NCBI GenBank assembly: GCA_036501485.1
Contig: DASYAG010000123.1
Span: forward strand, 37,439-101,438
Length of the DNA: 64,000 bases
Direction of reading: 5' to 3'
Source: PALSA-607 sp036501485
Lineage (GTDB): Bacteria > Actinomycetota > Actinomycetes > Acidothermales > Acidothermaceae
In this document: one piece after another, positions 1 through 7,367 of the stretch
Position numbering within the stretch: position 1 is the first letter of the stretch
Layout: every line of letters begins with the position of its first letter
Translations under genes and position numbers: made by a program
The notes under the pieces: generated by a model
The model's database searches: none
What the model was told of the DNA's origin: nothing
What the model saw: the letters and a program-made list of their open reading frames with translations, nothing else

Positions 1-702
1 CTCAAGGACCCGGCGTTGCACGCGGTCGCGACATCGTCGTCGCACATTGACGCGATGGAGCACCGGGTGTTCACGCTTCGTTCCGAGGACAAGGTCGCGG
101 TCATCACCGAGCTCGCCGCCCGCCCTGCCCGCACATTGATTTTCGTGCGGACCAAGCACGGCGCCGACCGGCTCGCGATGCAGTTGGCCCGCGGTGGCGT
201 GCACGCCGCAGCGATCCACGGAAACCTGAAGCAGAATGCTCGCCAGCGCGCGCTCGACGGGTTTGCGGCCGGCCAGCCGAGGGTGCTCGTCGCGACCGAT
301 GTCGCTGCGCGCGGCATCCATGTCGATGACGTCGACCTCGTCGTGCACTTCGATCCGCCGAACGACTCCAAGGACTACCTGCACCGGTCGGGCCGCACTG
401 CCCGCGCGGGAGCAAGTGGCACCGCGTTGTCGCTCGTGCAGCCCGGCGAGGTGCGCGATGTTGCCGCTTTGCACAAGGGCGCCGGTGTCACGCCGGTCGC
501 ACAGGACGTGCATCCCGGCCACGAGGCAGTACGCGAGCTGGCGGCATCCGGTGAGCCCGTCGTCGTCCGGGTCGTCCCACGTCGGGAGACCCAGACCACC
601 ACGAGCCGTCCGGCCAGCCACTCGTCGAGCCGTCGCAGTGGTGCGCCGTCGGCGCGGACCGCGCCCTTCCAGGGGCCCGGACGCCGTCGCCGCAGCGCGT
701 AG
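1..702 (+). CDS. DEAD-box RNA helicase, C-terminal part (5' end outside window)
   Basis: This is the second RecA-like (helicase C) domain of a DEAD-box ATP-dependent RNA helicase, which remodels RNA or RNPs. The reading frame is open from base 1, so the start lies outside the window. Motif IV is seen as TLIFVRTK, motif V as ATDVAARGIHVDDVDLVVH and motif VI as YLHRSGRTARAG. After the domain comes a basic, Ser/Arg-rich tail of about 60 residues ending GRRRRSA, as in many actinobacterial DEAD-box proteins where the tail binds RNA. The N-terminal ATP-binding domain with the DEAD motif is not visible, so the exact subfamily (RhlE- or DeaD-like) cannot be assigned. It lies in the same direction as hisD with a 113-bp gap and is probably a separate transcription unit. 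Confidence 0.93.
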   Translation, partial: LKDPALHAVATSSSHIDAMEHRVFTLRSEDKVAVITELAARPARTLIFVRTKHGADRLAMQLARGGVHAAAIHGNLKQNARQRALDGFAAGQPRVLVATDVAARGIHVDDVDLVVHFDPPNDSKDYLHRSGRTARAGASGTALSLVQPGEVRDVAALHKGAGVTPVAQDVHPGHEAVRELAASGEPVVVRVVPRRETQTTTSRPASHSSSRRSGAPSARTAPFQGPGRRRRSA

Positions 703-754
703 CAGCGCCGCGGTGCCGCACGGCTGTGAGCGTTATTCGGTGGCGCCTCGCCGG

Positions 755-760
755 TAGGCT
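755..760 (+). promoter_or_regulatory. -10-like box (TAGGCT) upstream of hisD
   Basis: TAGGCT matches the actinobacterial housekeeping -10 pattern TAnnnT. It lies about 55 nt before the hisD ATG and would give a short leader. No convincing -35 is seen. Confidence 0.4.
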
Positions 761-815
761 GGCGTCGCCCCGACTAGACGACGTCGCCTGACGTCCTGAG
801 GCTGCGGAGTCACGG

Positions 816-2141
816 ATGTTGCGTCGGATCGACCTTCGTGGTCGAACGCCCGGCACGATCGAGATCCGTGGCCTGCTGCCGCGGGCACCGGTCCAGGTCG
901 AGTCGGCGCTCGCCTCGGTGGGTCCGATTTGCGACGAGGTGCGAGCCCGCGGTGCGCTCGCGGTTCGCGAGATCACCAAGCGATTCGATGGCGTCGACCT
1001 CGCGACGTTGCGAGTGCCGCCCGAGGCGCTAACCGCAGCGCTTGCCGATCTCGATGACTCCGTGCGCGCCGCACTCGTCGAGGCCGCCAGGCGGGCCCGG
1101 CTGGTGCACGAGGCGCAACTGCACGCCGACGTCGATCTCGAGGTCGCGCCGGGTGGTCGGGTCCGCGAGCGGTGGGTTCCGGTTCGCCGCGTCGGCCTCT
1201 ACGTGCCGGGCGGTCTGGTCGCGTATCCCAGCAGCGTCGTGATGAATGTCGTGCCGGCGCAGGTGGCTGGCGTCGAATCGCTCGCGGTGGCGTCCCCACC
1301 CCAGAAGGCGTTCGGCGGATTGCCGCATCCGGCAGTGCTCGCTGCATGTGCGTTGCTCCGCGTTGACGAGGTCTACGCAGTCGGGGGAGCACAGGCGATC
1401 GCCTTGTTCGCCTACGGCAGCACGCTCGAGAACGGTGAAGCGATCGAGCCGGTCGACGTCGTGACAGGTCCCGGCAACGTCTACGTTGCTGCGGCCAAGC
1501 GTCTAGTCAAGGGCATCGTCGGCATCGACTCCGAGGCCGGACCCACCGAGATCGGCATCCTTGCTGATGACTCGGCGAACCCTGCCTATTTGGCGGCTGA
1601 CCTCATTGCCCAAGCAGAACACGACGAGCTTGCCAGTTGCCTGCTGGTCACCGACTCTGCCGAGTTGCTTGGTCAGGTCGATGCCGAACTCGACGTCCAA
1701 GTCCCGGCGACTCGTCACGTCGAGCGGGTGCGGGCTGCGCTCGCCGGTCAGTCGGCGTACGTCTTGGTCGATGACATCGAAGCTGGCCTGCAAGTCGTCG
1801 ATGCGTGGGCGGCCGAACACCTCGAAGTAGTGACCCGCGACGCGCAGAAGGTTGCTGATCGGGTACGCAACGCGGGTGCGATCTTCGTCGGAACGTGGTC
1901 GCCCGTAAGCCTTGGCGACTACCTGGCCGGGTCGAATCACGTGCTGCCAACCGGTGGCACTGCGCGCTTCACGGGCGGTCTGTCTGTGCAGGCGTTTCAG
2001 CGCATGATCCACGTCATCGACTACGACCGCGACGCGCTCGCCGCGGTTGCGCCACTGATCGATGCCCTCGGGGGTGCCGAGGATCTGGCCGCGCACGTGG
2101 CCGCGGTCCGGGTCAGAGTGCCGCGGGCAGGCCCGCAATGA
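816..2141 (+). CDS. hisD: Histidinol dehydrogenase
   Basis: HisD carries out the last two steps of histidine synthesis, oxidising L-histidinol to L-histidine with two NAD+ and a bound Zn2+. The 441-residue length is normal for the family. The catalytic Glu-His pair is visible as AEHLEVV (E334, H335), and the zinc ligands fall in IAQAEHDE (Q266, H269). VDVVTGPGNVYVAAAKR is the family signature region. The ATG is preceded by a GGAG-containing stretch. The stop overlaps the hisC start (ATGA), so it is the first gene of a translationally coupled his operon. Confidence 0.98.
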   Translation: MLRRIDLRGRTPGTIEIRGLLPRAPVQVESALASVGPICDEVRARGALAVREITKRFDGVDLATLRVPPEALTAALADLDDSVRAALVEAARRARLVHEAQLHADVDLEVAPGGRVRERWVPVRRVGLYVPGGLVAYPSSVVMNVVPAQVAGVESLAVASPPQKAFGGLPHPAVLAACALLRVDEVYAVGGAQAIALFAYGSTLENGEAIEPVDVVTGPGNVYVAAAKRLVKGIVGIDSEAGPTEIGILADDSANPAYLAADLIAQAEHDELASCLLVTDSAELLGQVDAELDVQVPATRHVERVRAALAGQSAYVLVDDIEAGLQVVDAWAAEHLEVVTRDAQKVADRVRNAGAIFVGTWSPVSLGDYLAGSNHVLPTGGTARFTGGLSVQAFQRMIHVIDYDRDALAAVAPLIDALGGAEDLAAHVAAVRVRVPRAGPQ

Positions 2142-3280
2142 GCGAGTTCGACTCGGTTCCGTTGCGCGACGACCTGCGAGGCGAGGCTCCGTACGGAGCG
2201 CCGCAGATCGACGTCCCGGTGCGGCTGAATGTGAACGAGAACCCCTACCCGCCGTCCGCCGGCTTGATCGCTGACATCGCGGCAGCGGTCGCCGCTGCAG
2301 CAGGCGGCCTGAACCGTTATCCCGATCGCGAAGCGCGGCAAGTGCGAGCCGACCTTGCTGCTTACCTCAAAGCCAGCGAGAAGGTGGACGTCGACGCCGC
2401 CTGCGTGTGGGCAGCGAACGGTTCGAACGAGGTGATGCACCAGCTGATGCTGGCTTTTGGCGGCCCTGGCCGAAGCGTTCTTGGATTCGCGCCGACCTAC
2501 TCGATGTATCCGCAGTACTGCAGGGACACGTTCACGCACTACCAGACGGTCGATCGCGCGCCCGACTTCAGCCTTGACCCGCAGGTGGCGACGGCGGCCG
2601 TGCGCGCTCGCCAGCCCGTCATCGCGCTGCTGACGTCCCCGAACAATCCGACCGGCACGGTGCTGCCGCTCGACACCGCCCGCGCTGTGCTCGACGCGGC
2701 GGCCGAACATGGCGGCCTTGTTGTCGTCGACGAGGCGTATGCCGAGTTCCGTCGTCCGGGTACGCCCACCTCACTAGAACTGCTCGATGAGTACCCGAAC
2801 CTCGTGGTGACTCGCACGATGAGCAAGGCGTTTGCCTATGCCGGCGCGCGTGTCGGGTACCTAGTGGCGAGCGAGACGATCGTCGACGCGGTGCGCATCG
2901 TGCGGCTGCCGTATCACCTCTCGACAGTGACGCAGGCCGTCGCGAGTGCGGCGCTGACACACGCCGACGAGTTGCTGGCACAGGTCGACACGCTGCGCGT
3001 AGAGCGCGACGCAACTGTCGATTGGCTGCGCGCACTTGGGTTCTCGGTCGCCGACTCCGATGCCAACTTCGTGCTGTTCGGCGAGTTCACCGATCGGCAC
3101 GCCGTCTGGCAGGGTCTGCTCGATCGAGGGGTGCTGATTCGCGAGTCCGGGCCGGCGCCTTGGCTTCGGGTGAGCATCGGTTCGCCGGTCGAGATGGCGG
3201 CGTTCAAGCAGGCGTTGCTCGAAGTGACCCCGACCGCGGTAGGCGAGCGGTCAGGTCTATACGGGAAGGTTGGCGAGTGA
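2138..3280 (+). CDS. hisC: Histidinol-phosphate aminotransferase
   Basis: HisC is a PLP-dependent class I/II aminotransferase that converts imidazole-acetol phosphate plus glutamate to histidinol phosphate. The start chosen is the ATG overlapping the hisD stop, giving 380 residues (MSEFDSVPLRDDL...). The frame stays open further upstream inside hisD but that part is not conserved in character. NVNENPYPPS near the N terminus and SPNNPTGTVLP are substrate and PLP contact motifs. The Schiff-base lysine is K230 in TRTMSKAFAYAGARVGYL. The stop overlaps the GTG start of hisB. Confidence 0.97.
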   Translation: MSEFDSVPLRDDLRGEAPYGAPQIDVPVRLNVNENPYPPSAGLIADIAAAVAAAAGGLNRYPDREARQVRADLAAYLKASEKVDVDAACVWAANGSNEVMHQLMLAFGGPGRSVLGFAPTYSMYPQYCRDTFTHYQTVDRAPDFSLDPQVATAAVRARQPVIALLTSPNNPTGTVLPLDTARAVLDAAAEHGGLVVVDEAYAEFRRPGTPTSLELLDEYPNLVVTRTMSKAFAYAGARVGYLVASETIVDAVRIVRLPYHLSTVTQAVASAALTHADELLAQVDTLRVERDATVDWLRALGFSVADSDANFVLFGEFTDRHAVWQGLLDRGVLIRESGPAPWLRVSIGSPVEMAAFKQALLEVTPTAVGERSGLYGKVGE

Positions 3281-3861
3281 GCCGAAGCGCGCGAGTGCAG
3301 CGCACTACCAAGGAATCCGATGTCCTGGTCGAGCTTGAGCTCGACGGAACGGGCAGCGTCGACGTTGCCACGGGGGTGCCCTTCTTCGACCACATGCTTG
3401 CCCAACTGGGCAAGCACGCGGGCTTCGACCTGCAGGTAAGAACCGCAGGCGACATCGAGGTCGACGCCCACCACACGGTTGAGGACACCGCACTTGCGTT
3501 GGGCCAGGCGCTGCGTGAGGCACTCGGCGACAAAGCTGGAATTCGCCGGTTCGGCGACGCTTTGGTACCCCTCGACGAGACCCTCTGCCAAGTTGCGGTC
3601 GACCTCTCGGGGCGGCCGTATCTCGTGCACACCGAGCCCGAGATCGTCGAACTGATTGGCAGCTACGAGACGACACTCACCAAACACGTGTGGGAGTCGT
3701 TTGTCGCTGAGGCCAGAATTTGCTTGCACGTCAGGGTTTTGGAAGGCCGCAACGCACACCACGTGAACGAAGCGCAGTTCAAGGCAGTGGCCCGCGCGCT
3801 GCGAGATGCTGTACGGCTCGACGGAGTCGTCGGCATCCCTAGCACGAAGGGCGTGCTCTAG
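3277..3861 (+). CDS. hisB: Imidazoleglycerol-phosphate dehydratase
   Basis: This monofunctional IGPD makes imidazole-acetol phosphate. The start is a GTG overlapping the hisC stop (GTGA), giving 194 residues; a longer in-frame extension lies inside hisC and is not used. The metal-binding histidine motifs are present: FFDHMLAQLGKHAGFDL, DAHHTVEDTA, TKHVWESF and RNAHHVNEAQFKAVARAL. Unlike enterobacterial HisB there is no fused phosphatase domain, so histidinol phosphatase must be encoded elsewhere. hisH follows after only 3 nt. Confidence 0.97.
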   Translation: MSRSARVQRTTKESDVLVELELDGTGSVDVATGVPFFDHMLAQLGKHAGFDLQVRTAGDIEVDAHHTVEDTALALGQALREALGDKAGIRRFGDALVPLDETLCQVAVDLSGRPYLVHTEPEIVELIGSYETTLTKHVWESFVAEARICLHVRVLEGRNAHHVNEAQFKAVARALRDAVRLDGVVGIPSTKGVL

Positions 3862-3864
3862 GCG

Positions 3865-4470
3865 ATGGCCCGCACGCTCGTCGTTCTCGACTACGGGTCG
3901 GGGAATCTGCGCTCCGCCGAGCGCGCACTGCGCCGACTCGGCGCACAGGTCGAGGTGACCTCCGATGCTGCGGCAGCGCTGTCCGCCGACGGTCTGGTGG
4001 TTCCTGGCGTCGGCGCGTTCGCTGCGTGCATGCGAGGTATCGACGCGATCGATGGTGCACAGATCGTGCGCAAGCGGCTCGCGGCAGGCGCGCCGGTGCT
4101 CGGCATCTGTGTTGGCTTCCAGGTGCTCTTCGGGTACGGAGAGGAGCACGGCGAACGCACTGAAGGCATTGGTCGCTGGCCGGGCGGAGTCACGAAGCTC
4201 GAGGCGCCGGTACTGCCGCACATGGGCTGGAACGTGGTAGTGCCGCCACCTGCTTCGGCGTTGTTCGCCGGTGTCGCCGACGAACGGTTCTACTTCGTGC
4301 ACTCCTATGCGCCGCGGTCTGCGCCGGGTCTCGTCACCACCGCCGAACACGGCGAGCAGTTCGTGGCGGCCGTCGAAGACGGTCTCGTATCGGGCACCCA
4401 GTTCCACCCGGAGAAGTCCGGCGACGCCGGCGCGCAACTGCTGTCGAACTGGCTGGAGACGCTGTCGTGA
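3865..4470 (+). CDS. hisH: Imidazole glycerol phosphate synthase, glutaminase subunit
   Basis: HisH is a class I glutamine amidotransferase that supplies ammonia to HisF for closure of the imidazole ring and release of AICAR. The 201-residue length is typical. The nucleophile elbow is PVLGICVGFQVLFG, with C82; the usual form is GICLGMQ, so Val-Gly-Phe is a mild variant. The His-Glu of the triad is in GTQFHPEKSG near the C terminus, and the PGVGAF oxyanion strand is present. Its stop overlaps the GTG start of the next gene. Confidence 0.97.
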   Translation: MARTLVVLDYGSGNLRSAERALRRLGAQVEVTSDAAAALSADGLVVPGVGAFAACMRGIDAIDGAQIVRKRLAAGAPVLGICVGFQVLFGYGEEHGERTEGIGRWPGGVTKLEAPVLPHMGWNVVVPPPASALFAGVADERFYFVHSYAPRSAPGLVTTAEHGEQFVAAVEDGLVSGTQFHPEKSGDAGAQLLSNWLETLS

Positions 4471-5186
4471 CGTTGGAATTGCTGCCCGCGGTCGATGTTG
4501 CGAGTGGTCAGGCGGTGCGGCTCGTGCAAGGCGAGGCCGGATCGGAAACGCATTACGGCGAGCCCCTTGCTGCCGCCCTGGCATGGCAGCAGGCCGGCGC
4601 GCAGTGGATTCATCTCGTCGACCTCGACGCCGCGTTCGGTCGCGGGTCGAACCGCGACCTGCTGGCATCGGTCGTCGGCAAACTCGACGTCGCGGTCGAG
4701 CTATCGGGCGGTATTCGCGACGACGAGACGCTGGCGGCAGCTCTCGCGACCGGCTGCCGGCGGGTCAATGTCGGCACGGCCGCGCTGGAAAATCCATCGT
4801 GGGTACGCGATGCAATCGCGCAATACGGCGACCGGATCGCGGTCGGGCTCGACGTGCGCGGCACGACGCTCTCGGCGCGCGGCTGGACACAGGACGGAGG
4901 CGAACTCTTCGAGGTTCTTTCGAGACTGGACGCCGATGGGTGCGCACGTTACGTCGTGACCGATGTGCGACGCGACGGCACACTGACGGGGCCCAACCTC
5001 GATCTGCTGCGGTCGGTGTGCGCGGCGACCGACCGACCGATTGTCGCGAGCGGAGGAGTGTCGTCGTTGGCTGACTTGCGGGCTCTCGCGGAGTTGGTGC
5101 CGCTCGGCGTTGAGGGCGCAATCGTTGGGAAAGCCTTGTACGCAGGCGAATTCACCCTCGAGCAAGCGCTCGCGGAGGTCTCGTAA
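4467..5186 (+). CDS. priA: Phosphoribosyl isomerase A, probably bifunctional HisA/TrpF
   Basis: This (beta/alpha)8 isomerase converts ProFAR to PRFAR in histidine synthesis. In actinomycetes lacking trpF the same enzyme, PriA, also isomerises phosphoribosyl anthranilate for tryptophan. The 239 residues carry the two catalytic aspartates, D10 (LLPAVDV) and D170 (VRRDGT). R138 and W140 in LSARGWTQDGG match the Arg/Trp pair that marks PriA rather than plain HisA. No trpF is seen among the trp genes of this window, which supports the dual role; the second activity is inference. The start is GTG, overlapping the hisH stop. Confidence 0.95.
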   Translation: MTLELLPAVDVASGQAVRLVQGEAGSETHYGEPLAAALAWQQAGAQWIHLVDLDAAFGRGSNRDLLASVVGKLDVAVELSGGIRDDETLAAALATGCRRVNVGTAALENPSWVRDAIAQYGDRIAVGLDVRGTTLSARGWTQDGGELFEVLSRLDADGCARYVVTDVRRDGTLTGPNLDLLRSVCAATDRPIVASGGVSSLADLRALAELVPLGVEGAIVGKALYAGEFTLEQALAEVS

Positions 5187-5560
5187 TGATTCAGAGGATC
5201 TCGTCTGGTTCGAAGTACGAACCGATCGTTGGCTACAGCCGCGCGGTGGTGGCAGGCCCTTACGTCGAGGTCGCAGGCACCACTGCACCGGCGGCCGGTG
5301 ACACGCCTTACGCCCAAGCGAAGGGTGCGCTCGAGATCATCGGCGCGGCTCTCGCGGAAGCTGGTGTCACGTTCGCCGACGTGATCCGGACCCGGATTTT
5401 CGTCACCGACATCAGCCAGTGGGAAGAGGTAGGTCGAGCTCACGGTGAGGTGTTCGCCGACATTCGGCCGGTGAGCACGATGGTCGAGGTATCTGCGCTG
5501 ATTGATCCGTCCGTACTGGTCGAGATCGAAGCGACCGCGTATCGGGGCCCGGACTCATGA
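5186..5560 (+). CDS. RidA/YjgF/YER057c family protein
   Basis: This 124-residue protein belongs to the Rid superfamily, whose RidA members hydrolyse reactive enamine/imine intermediates released by PLP enzymes. Family-like features are KYEPIVGYSRAVVAGPYVEVAG at the N terminus, the central DVIRTRIFVTDISQWEEVGRAHGEVF and the closing LVEIEATA strand. The conserved arginine used by RidA for deaminase activity would fall in VIRTRIFV. It is coupled on both sides (TAATG with priA, ATGA with hisF), an arrangement I recall from Streptomyces his operons. Whether it is a true deaminase or a Rid1-3 subfamily member is not settled by sequence alone. Confidence 0.93.
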   Translation: MIQRISSGSKYEPIVGYSRAVVAGPYVEVAGTTAPAAGDTPYAQAKGALEIIGAALAEAGVTFADVIRTRIFVTDISQWEEVGRAHGEVFADIRPVSTMVEVSALIDPSVLVEIEATAYRGPDS

Positions 5561-6330
5561 CGACGACCGACGCCTTGCTCGCCGTCCGCGTCATTCCTTG
5601 CCTTGACGTCGATGCGGGCCGCGTGGTGAAGGGCGTGAACTTCGTCGATCTACGCGACGCGGGCGACCCCGTCGAGATGGCGCGGGTGTACGACGCCGAG
5701 GGTGCCGACGAGCTGGTGTTCCTCGACATCACCGCCAGCAGCGGCGATCGCGAAACGACCTACGACGTGGTGCGACGCACGGCCGAGCAGGTCTTCATCC
5801 CGCTGACGGTCGGTGGGGGAGTCCGCGAGGTTGACGACTTCAATCGGCTGCTGCGGGCCGGTGCCGACAAGGTCGGGGTAAATACCGCGGCCGTGATGCG
5901 GCCGGCGCTGCTGGCCGAAGCAGCCGACCGCTTCGGTGCGCAGTGCGTGGTGCTCTCGATTGACGCCAGACGCGCGGCGACGCCGTCCGGCTTCGAGGTC
6001 ACCACTCACGGGGGTCGCCAGGGCACCGGGATCGACGTGGTCGCGTGGGCCGCCGAAGCGACCGAGTTGGGCGCAGGTGAGATCTTGCTGAACTCGATGG
6101 ACGCCGACGGCACGTTGGCCGGGTTCGACCTCGAGTTGATCGCGGCGGTTCGTGCCGTCGCCTCGGTCCCGATCATCGCGAGCGGCGGAGCCGGTAGAGC
6201 GTCGGACTTCGCGCCGGCGGTCGACGCCGGGGCTGACGCGGTTCTTGCGGCGAGCGTGTTCCACTTCGGCGCGCTGCGTATCGGCGACGTCAAATCCGCG
6301 CTACGCGAAGCCGGCCAACCCGTCCGCTGA
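5557..6330 (+). CDS. hisF: Imidazole glycerol phosphate synthase, cyclase subunit
   Basis: HisF is the TIM-barrel partner of HisH and forms imidazole glycerol phosphate and AICAR from PRFAR and ammonia. The 257 residues include the first catalytic aspartate in RVIPCLDVDAGRVVKGVNF and the second in VVLSIDARR. The phosphate-binding loops appear as TVGGGVR near the middle and ASGGAG near the C terminus. Its ATG overlaps the RidA stop. It is the last gene of the tightly packed his cluster; hisI is found 550 bp downstream. Confidence 0.98.
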   Translation: MTTTDALLAVRVIPCLDVDAGRVVKGVNFVDLRDAGDPVEMARVYDAEGADELVFLDITASSGDRETTYDVVRRTAEQVFIPLTVGGGVREVDDFNRLLRAGADKVGVNTAAVMRPALLAEAADRFGAQCVVLSIDARRAATPSGFEVTTHGGRQGTGIDVVAWAAEATELGAGEILLNSMDADGTLAGFDLELIAAVRAVASVPIIASGGAGRASDFAPAVDAGADAVLAASVFHFGALRIGDVKSALREAGQPVR

Positions 6331-6356
6331 GGCAACTCGCGAGGGCTCGAAATCAA

Positions 6357-6391
6357 GCGCACTTACTGCCCCCAGAGGACAGCGAGTGCGC
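6357..6391 (+). terminator. Possible terminator hairpin after hisF
   Basis: A 7-bp inverted repeat (GCGCACT / AGTGCGC) with a 21-nt loop lies 26 nt after the hisF stop. There is no U tract, so it could equally be an mRNA 3' stabiliser. Confidence 0.35.
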
Positions 6392-6422
6392 AGGATTTGG
6401 TCTACGGCTAGGTAGTGGCCGC

Positions 6423-6428
6423 TACCGT
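6423..6428 (+). promoter_or_regulatory. -10-like box (TACCGT) 6 nt before a small ORF
   Basis: The TAnnnT box is placed as for a leaderless transcript starting at the ATG at 6435, the same geometry seen upstream of trpB, pyk, polA, uvrB and uvrC in this window. Confidence 0.4.
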
Positions 6429-6434
6429 TGGACG

Positions 6435-6554
6435 ATGATCGTGCTGCGGTTTCTGGTTCGCGAGTTCCGCGCGTGGTCAAAACGTTCGTACGATCGCGCA
6501 ATTCAGGCGCCGGTGATCCCGTCTCAGGCCGAGCGCTGGCTGAGGTCGCGCTAG
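6435..6554 (+). CDS. Small protein (39 aa) with RAWS...APVI-SQ-ERW motif
   Basis: This is an unrecognised 39-residue ORF, too short for routine gene calling. It begins MIVLRFLVREF and then carries RAWS, RA, APVIPSQ and ERW. Residues 12-35 match, at about 15 of 24 positions, the C-terminal part of the 78-residue protein at 45031-45267. Both end a few residues after ERW. A TAnnnT box lies 6 nt upstream of the ATG, suggesting a leaderless mRNA; no Shine-Dalgarno is seen. The two independent copies of the motif are the main reason for calling it real. The function is unknown. Confidence 0.6.
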   Translation: MIVLRFLVREFRAWSKRSYDRAIQAPVIPSQAERWLRSR

Positions 6555-6573
6555 CACGACGGGTAAGGCCCCG

Positions 6574-6726
6574 CTAAGACGCGTGCGGGCGGCGCAGAAC
6601 TGTGTCGAAATCCTCGCCGCTCGCGAGTTCTCGCGATAGCCGGCGGAGCATTACTTGGCGGCGGACGCGGCGGCGAATCTCCTTGCGAGTCGTCCGTACC
6701 GGGGATACGGGAATCGCGGGGTTCAC
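6574..6726 (-). CDS. Small basic hypothetical protein (50 aa)
   Basis: This is a minus-strand ORF for a 50-residue, strongly basic protein (RTTRKEIRRRVRRQVMLRRL in the middle, then ELASGEDFDTVLRR). The start chosen is a GTG whose first base is 6726, because it is preceded by a strong Shine-Dalgarno, AAAGGAG, with a 4-nt gap. An ATG at 6750 would add eight residues but has a poorer site. It converges with the 39-residue ORF and diverges from hisI. No family is recognised; the basic helix suggests nucleic-acid or ribosome contact, but that is a guess. Confidence 0.45.
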   Translation of the reverse strand: MNPAIPVSPVRTTRKEIRRRVRRQVMLRRLSRELASGEDFDTVLRRPHAS

Positions 6727-6871
6727 GCCGCTCCTTTCGGGTTCGGTCATGCCTCTCCGAGTCGTTCCAACTGTAGTTTCAACGATGTCACCCGATTGCG
6801 CATGATCCATTCGGCCTCACGTAGTCAGCCGAACGGCCGTATCTCGTGCGACGCCGGGCCCGTCAGCCCGG

Positions 6872-6877
6872 CACAAT
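6872..6877 (+). promoter_or_regulatory. -10-like box (CACAAT) 6 nt before hisI
   Basis: CACAAT lies 6 nt before the hisI ATG, consistent with a leaderless start; the first base deviates from TAnnnT. A promoter is needed here because hisI is separated from hisF by 550 bp and by a convergent small ORF. Confidence 0.35.
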
Positions 6878-6883
6878 GACTCC

Positions 6884-7339
6884 ATGCAACCCGTGCACCC
6901 TCCTTCTGATTCCCAGGCCTCAGATTCCCCGGACCCGGCTGCTCCGAACGTCGATCGCGATACCAATCCGTCAACTTCTGTGACTCTCGACCCACAGATT
7001 GCGGCGCGTCTCAAGCGTGACGACCACGGCCTCTTCCCTGCTGTCGCCCAGCAGTACGACACGGGAGAGGTGCTGATGCTCGGCTGGATGGACGACGAGG
7101 CTCTGCGTCGTACTTTGACCACCGGCAGGTGCACCTATTGGAGTAGAAGCCGCAAGGAGTACTGGGTCAAGGGTGAGACGTCGGGCCACCAGCAATGGGT
7201 GAAGTCGGTGGCGCTGGACTGCGACGGCGACACCGTGCTCGTGAAGGTCGACCAGATCGGTGCGGCCTGTCACACCGGCGACCGCACCTGTTTCGACGCA
7301 GGGGTGCTGCCCGCCGTCGTCGGCGTGGCCATCTCATGA
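6884..7339 (+). CDS. hisI: Phosphoribosyl-AMP cyclohydrolase
   Basis: HisI opens the purine ring of phosphoribosyl-AMP, the third step of histidine synthesis. The 151 residues end in the diagnostic metal-binding block: DCDGD (D112-D116), then QIGAACHTGDRTCF, with C113, C129 and C136 as zinc ligands. The first 35 residues are a Pro/Ser/Asp-rich extension before the conserved domain. A GTG at about 6980 would remove it, but the CACAAT box favours 6884. No HisE-type pyrophosphohydrolase is fused. It is separated from the main his cluster and lies 28 bp before trpE, so histidine and tryptophan genes may be co-transcribed here. Confidence 0.95.
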   Translation: MQPVHPPSDSQASDSPDPAAPNVDRDTNPSTSVTLDPQIAARLKRDDHGLFPAVAQQYDTGEVLMLGWMDDEALRRTLTTGRCTYWSRSRKEYWVKGETSGHQQWVKSVALDCDGDTVLVKVDQIGAACHTGDRTCFDAGVLPAVVGVAIS

Positions 7340-7367
7340 GTAGGCACCTCATGAACAGGCGAGCGCG

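Noticed and set aside
2914..4668. 584-codon minus-strand frame across hisC, hisB and hisH
   Set aside because: It spans three clearly coding plus-strand genes and has no recognisable motif; antisense shadow.
7340..7367. trp leader peptide or attenuator before trpE
   Set aside because: Only 28 bp separate hisI and trpE, with no Trp codon cluster and no alternative stems.
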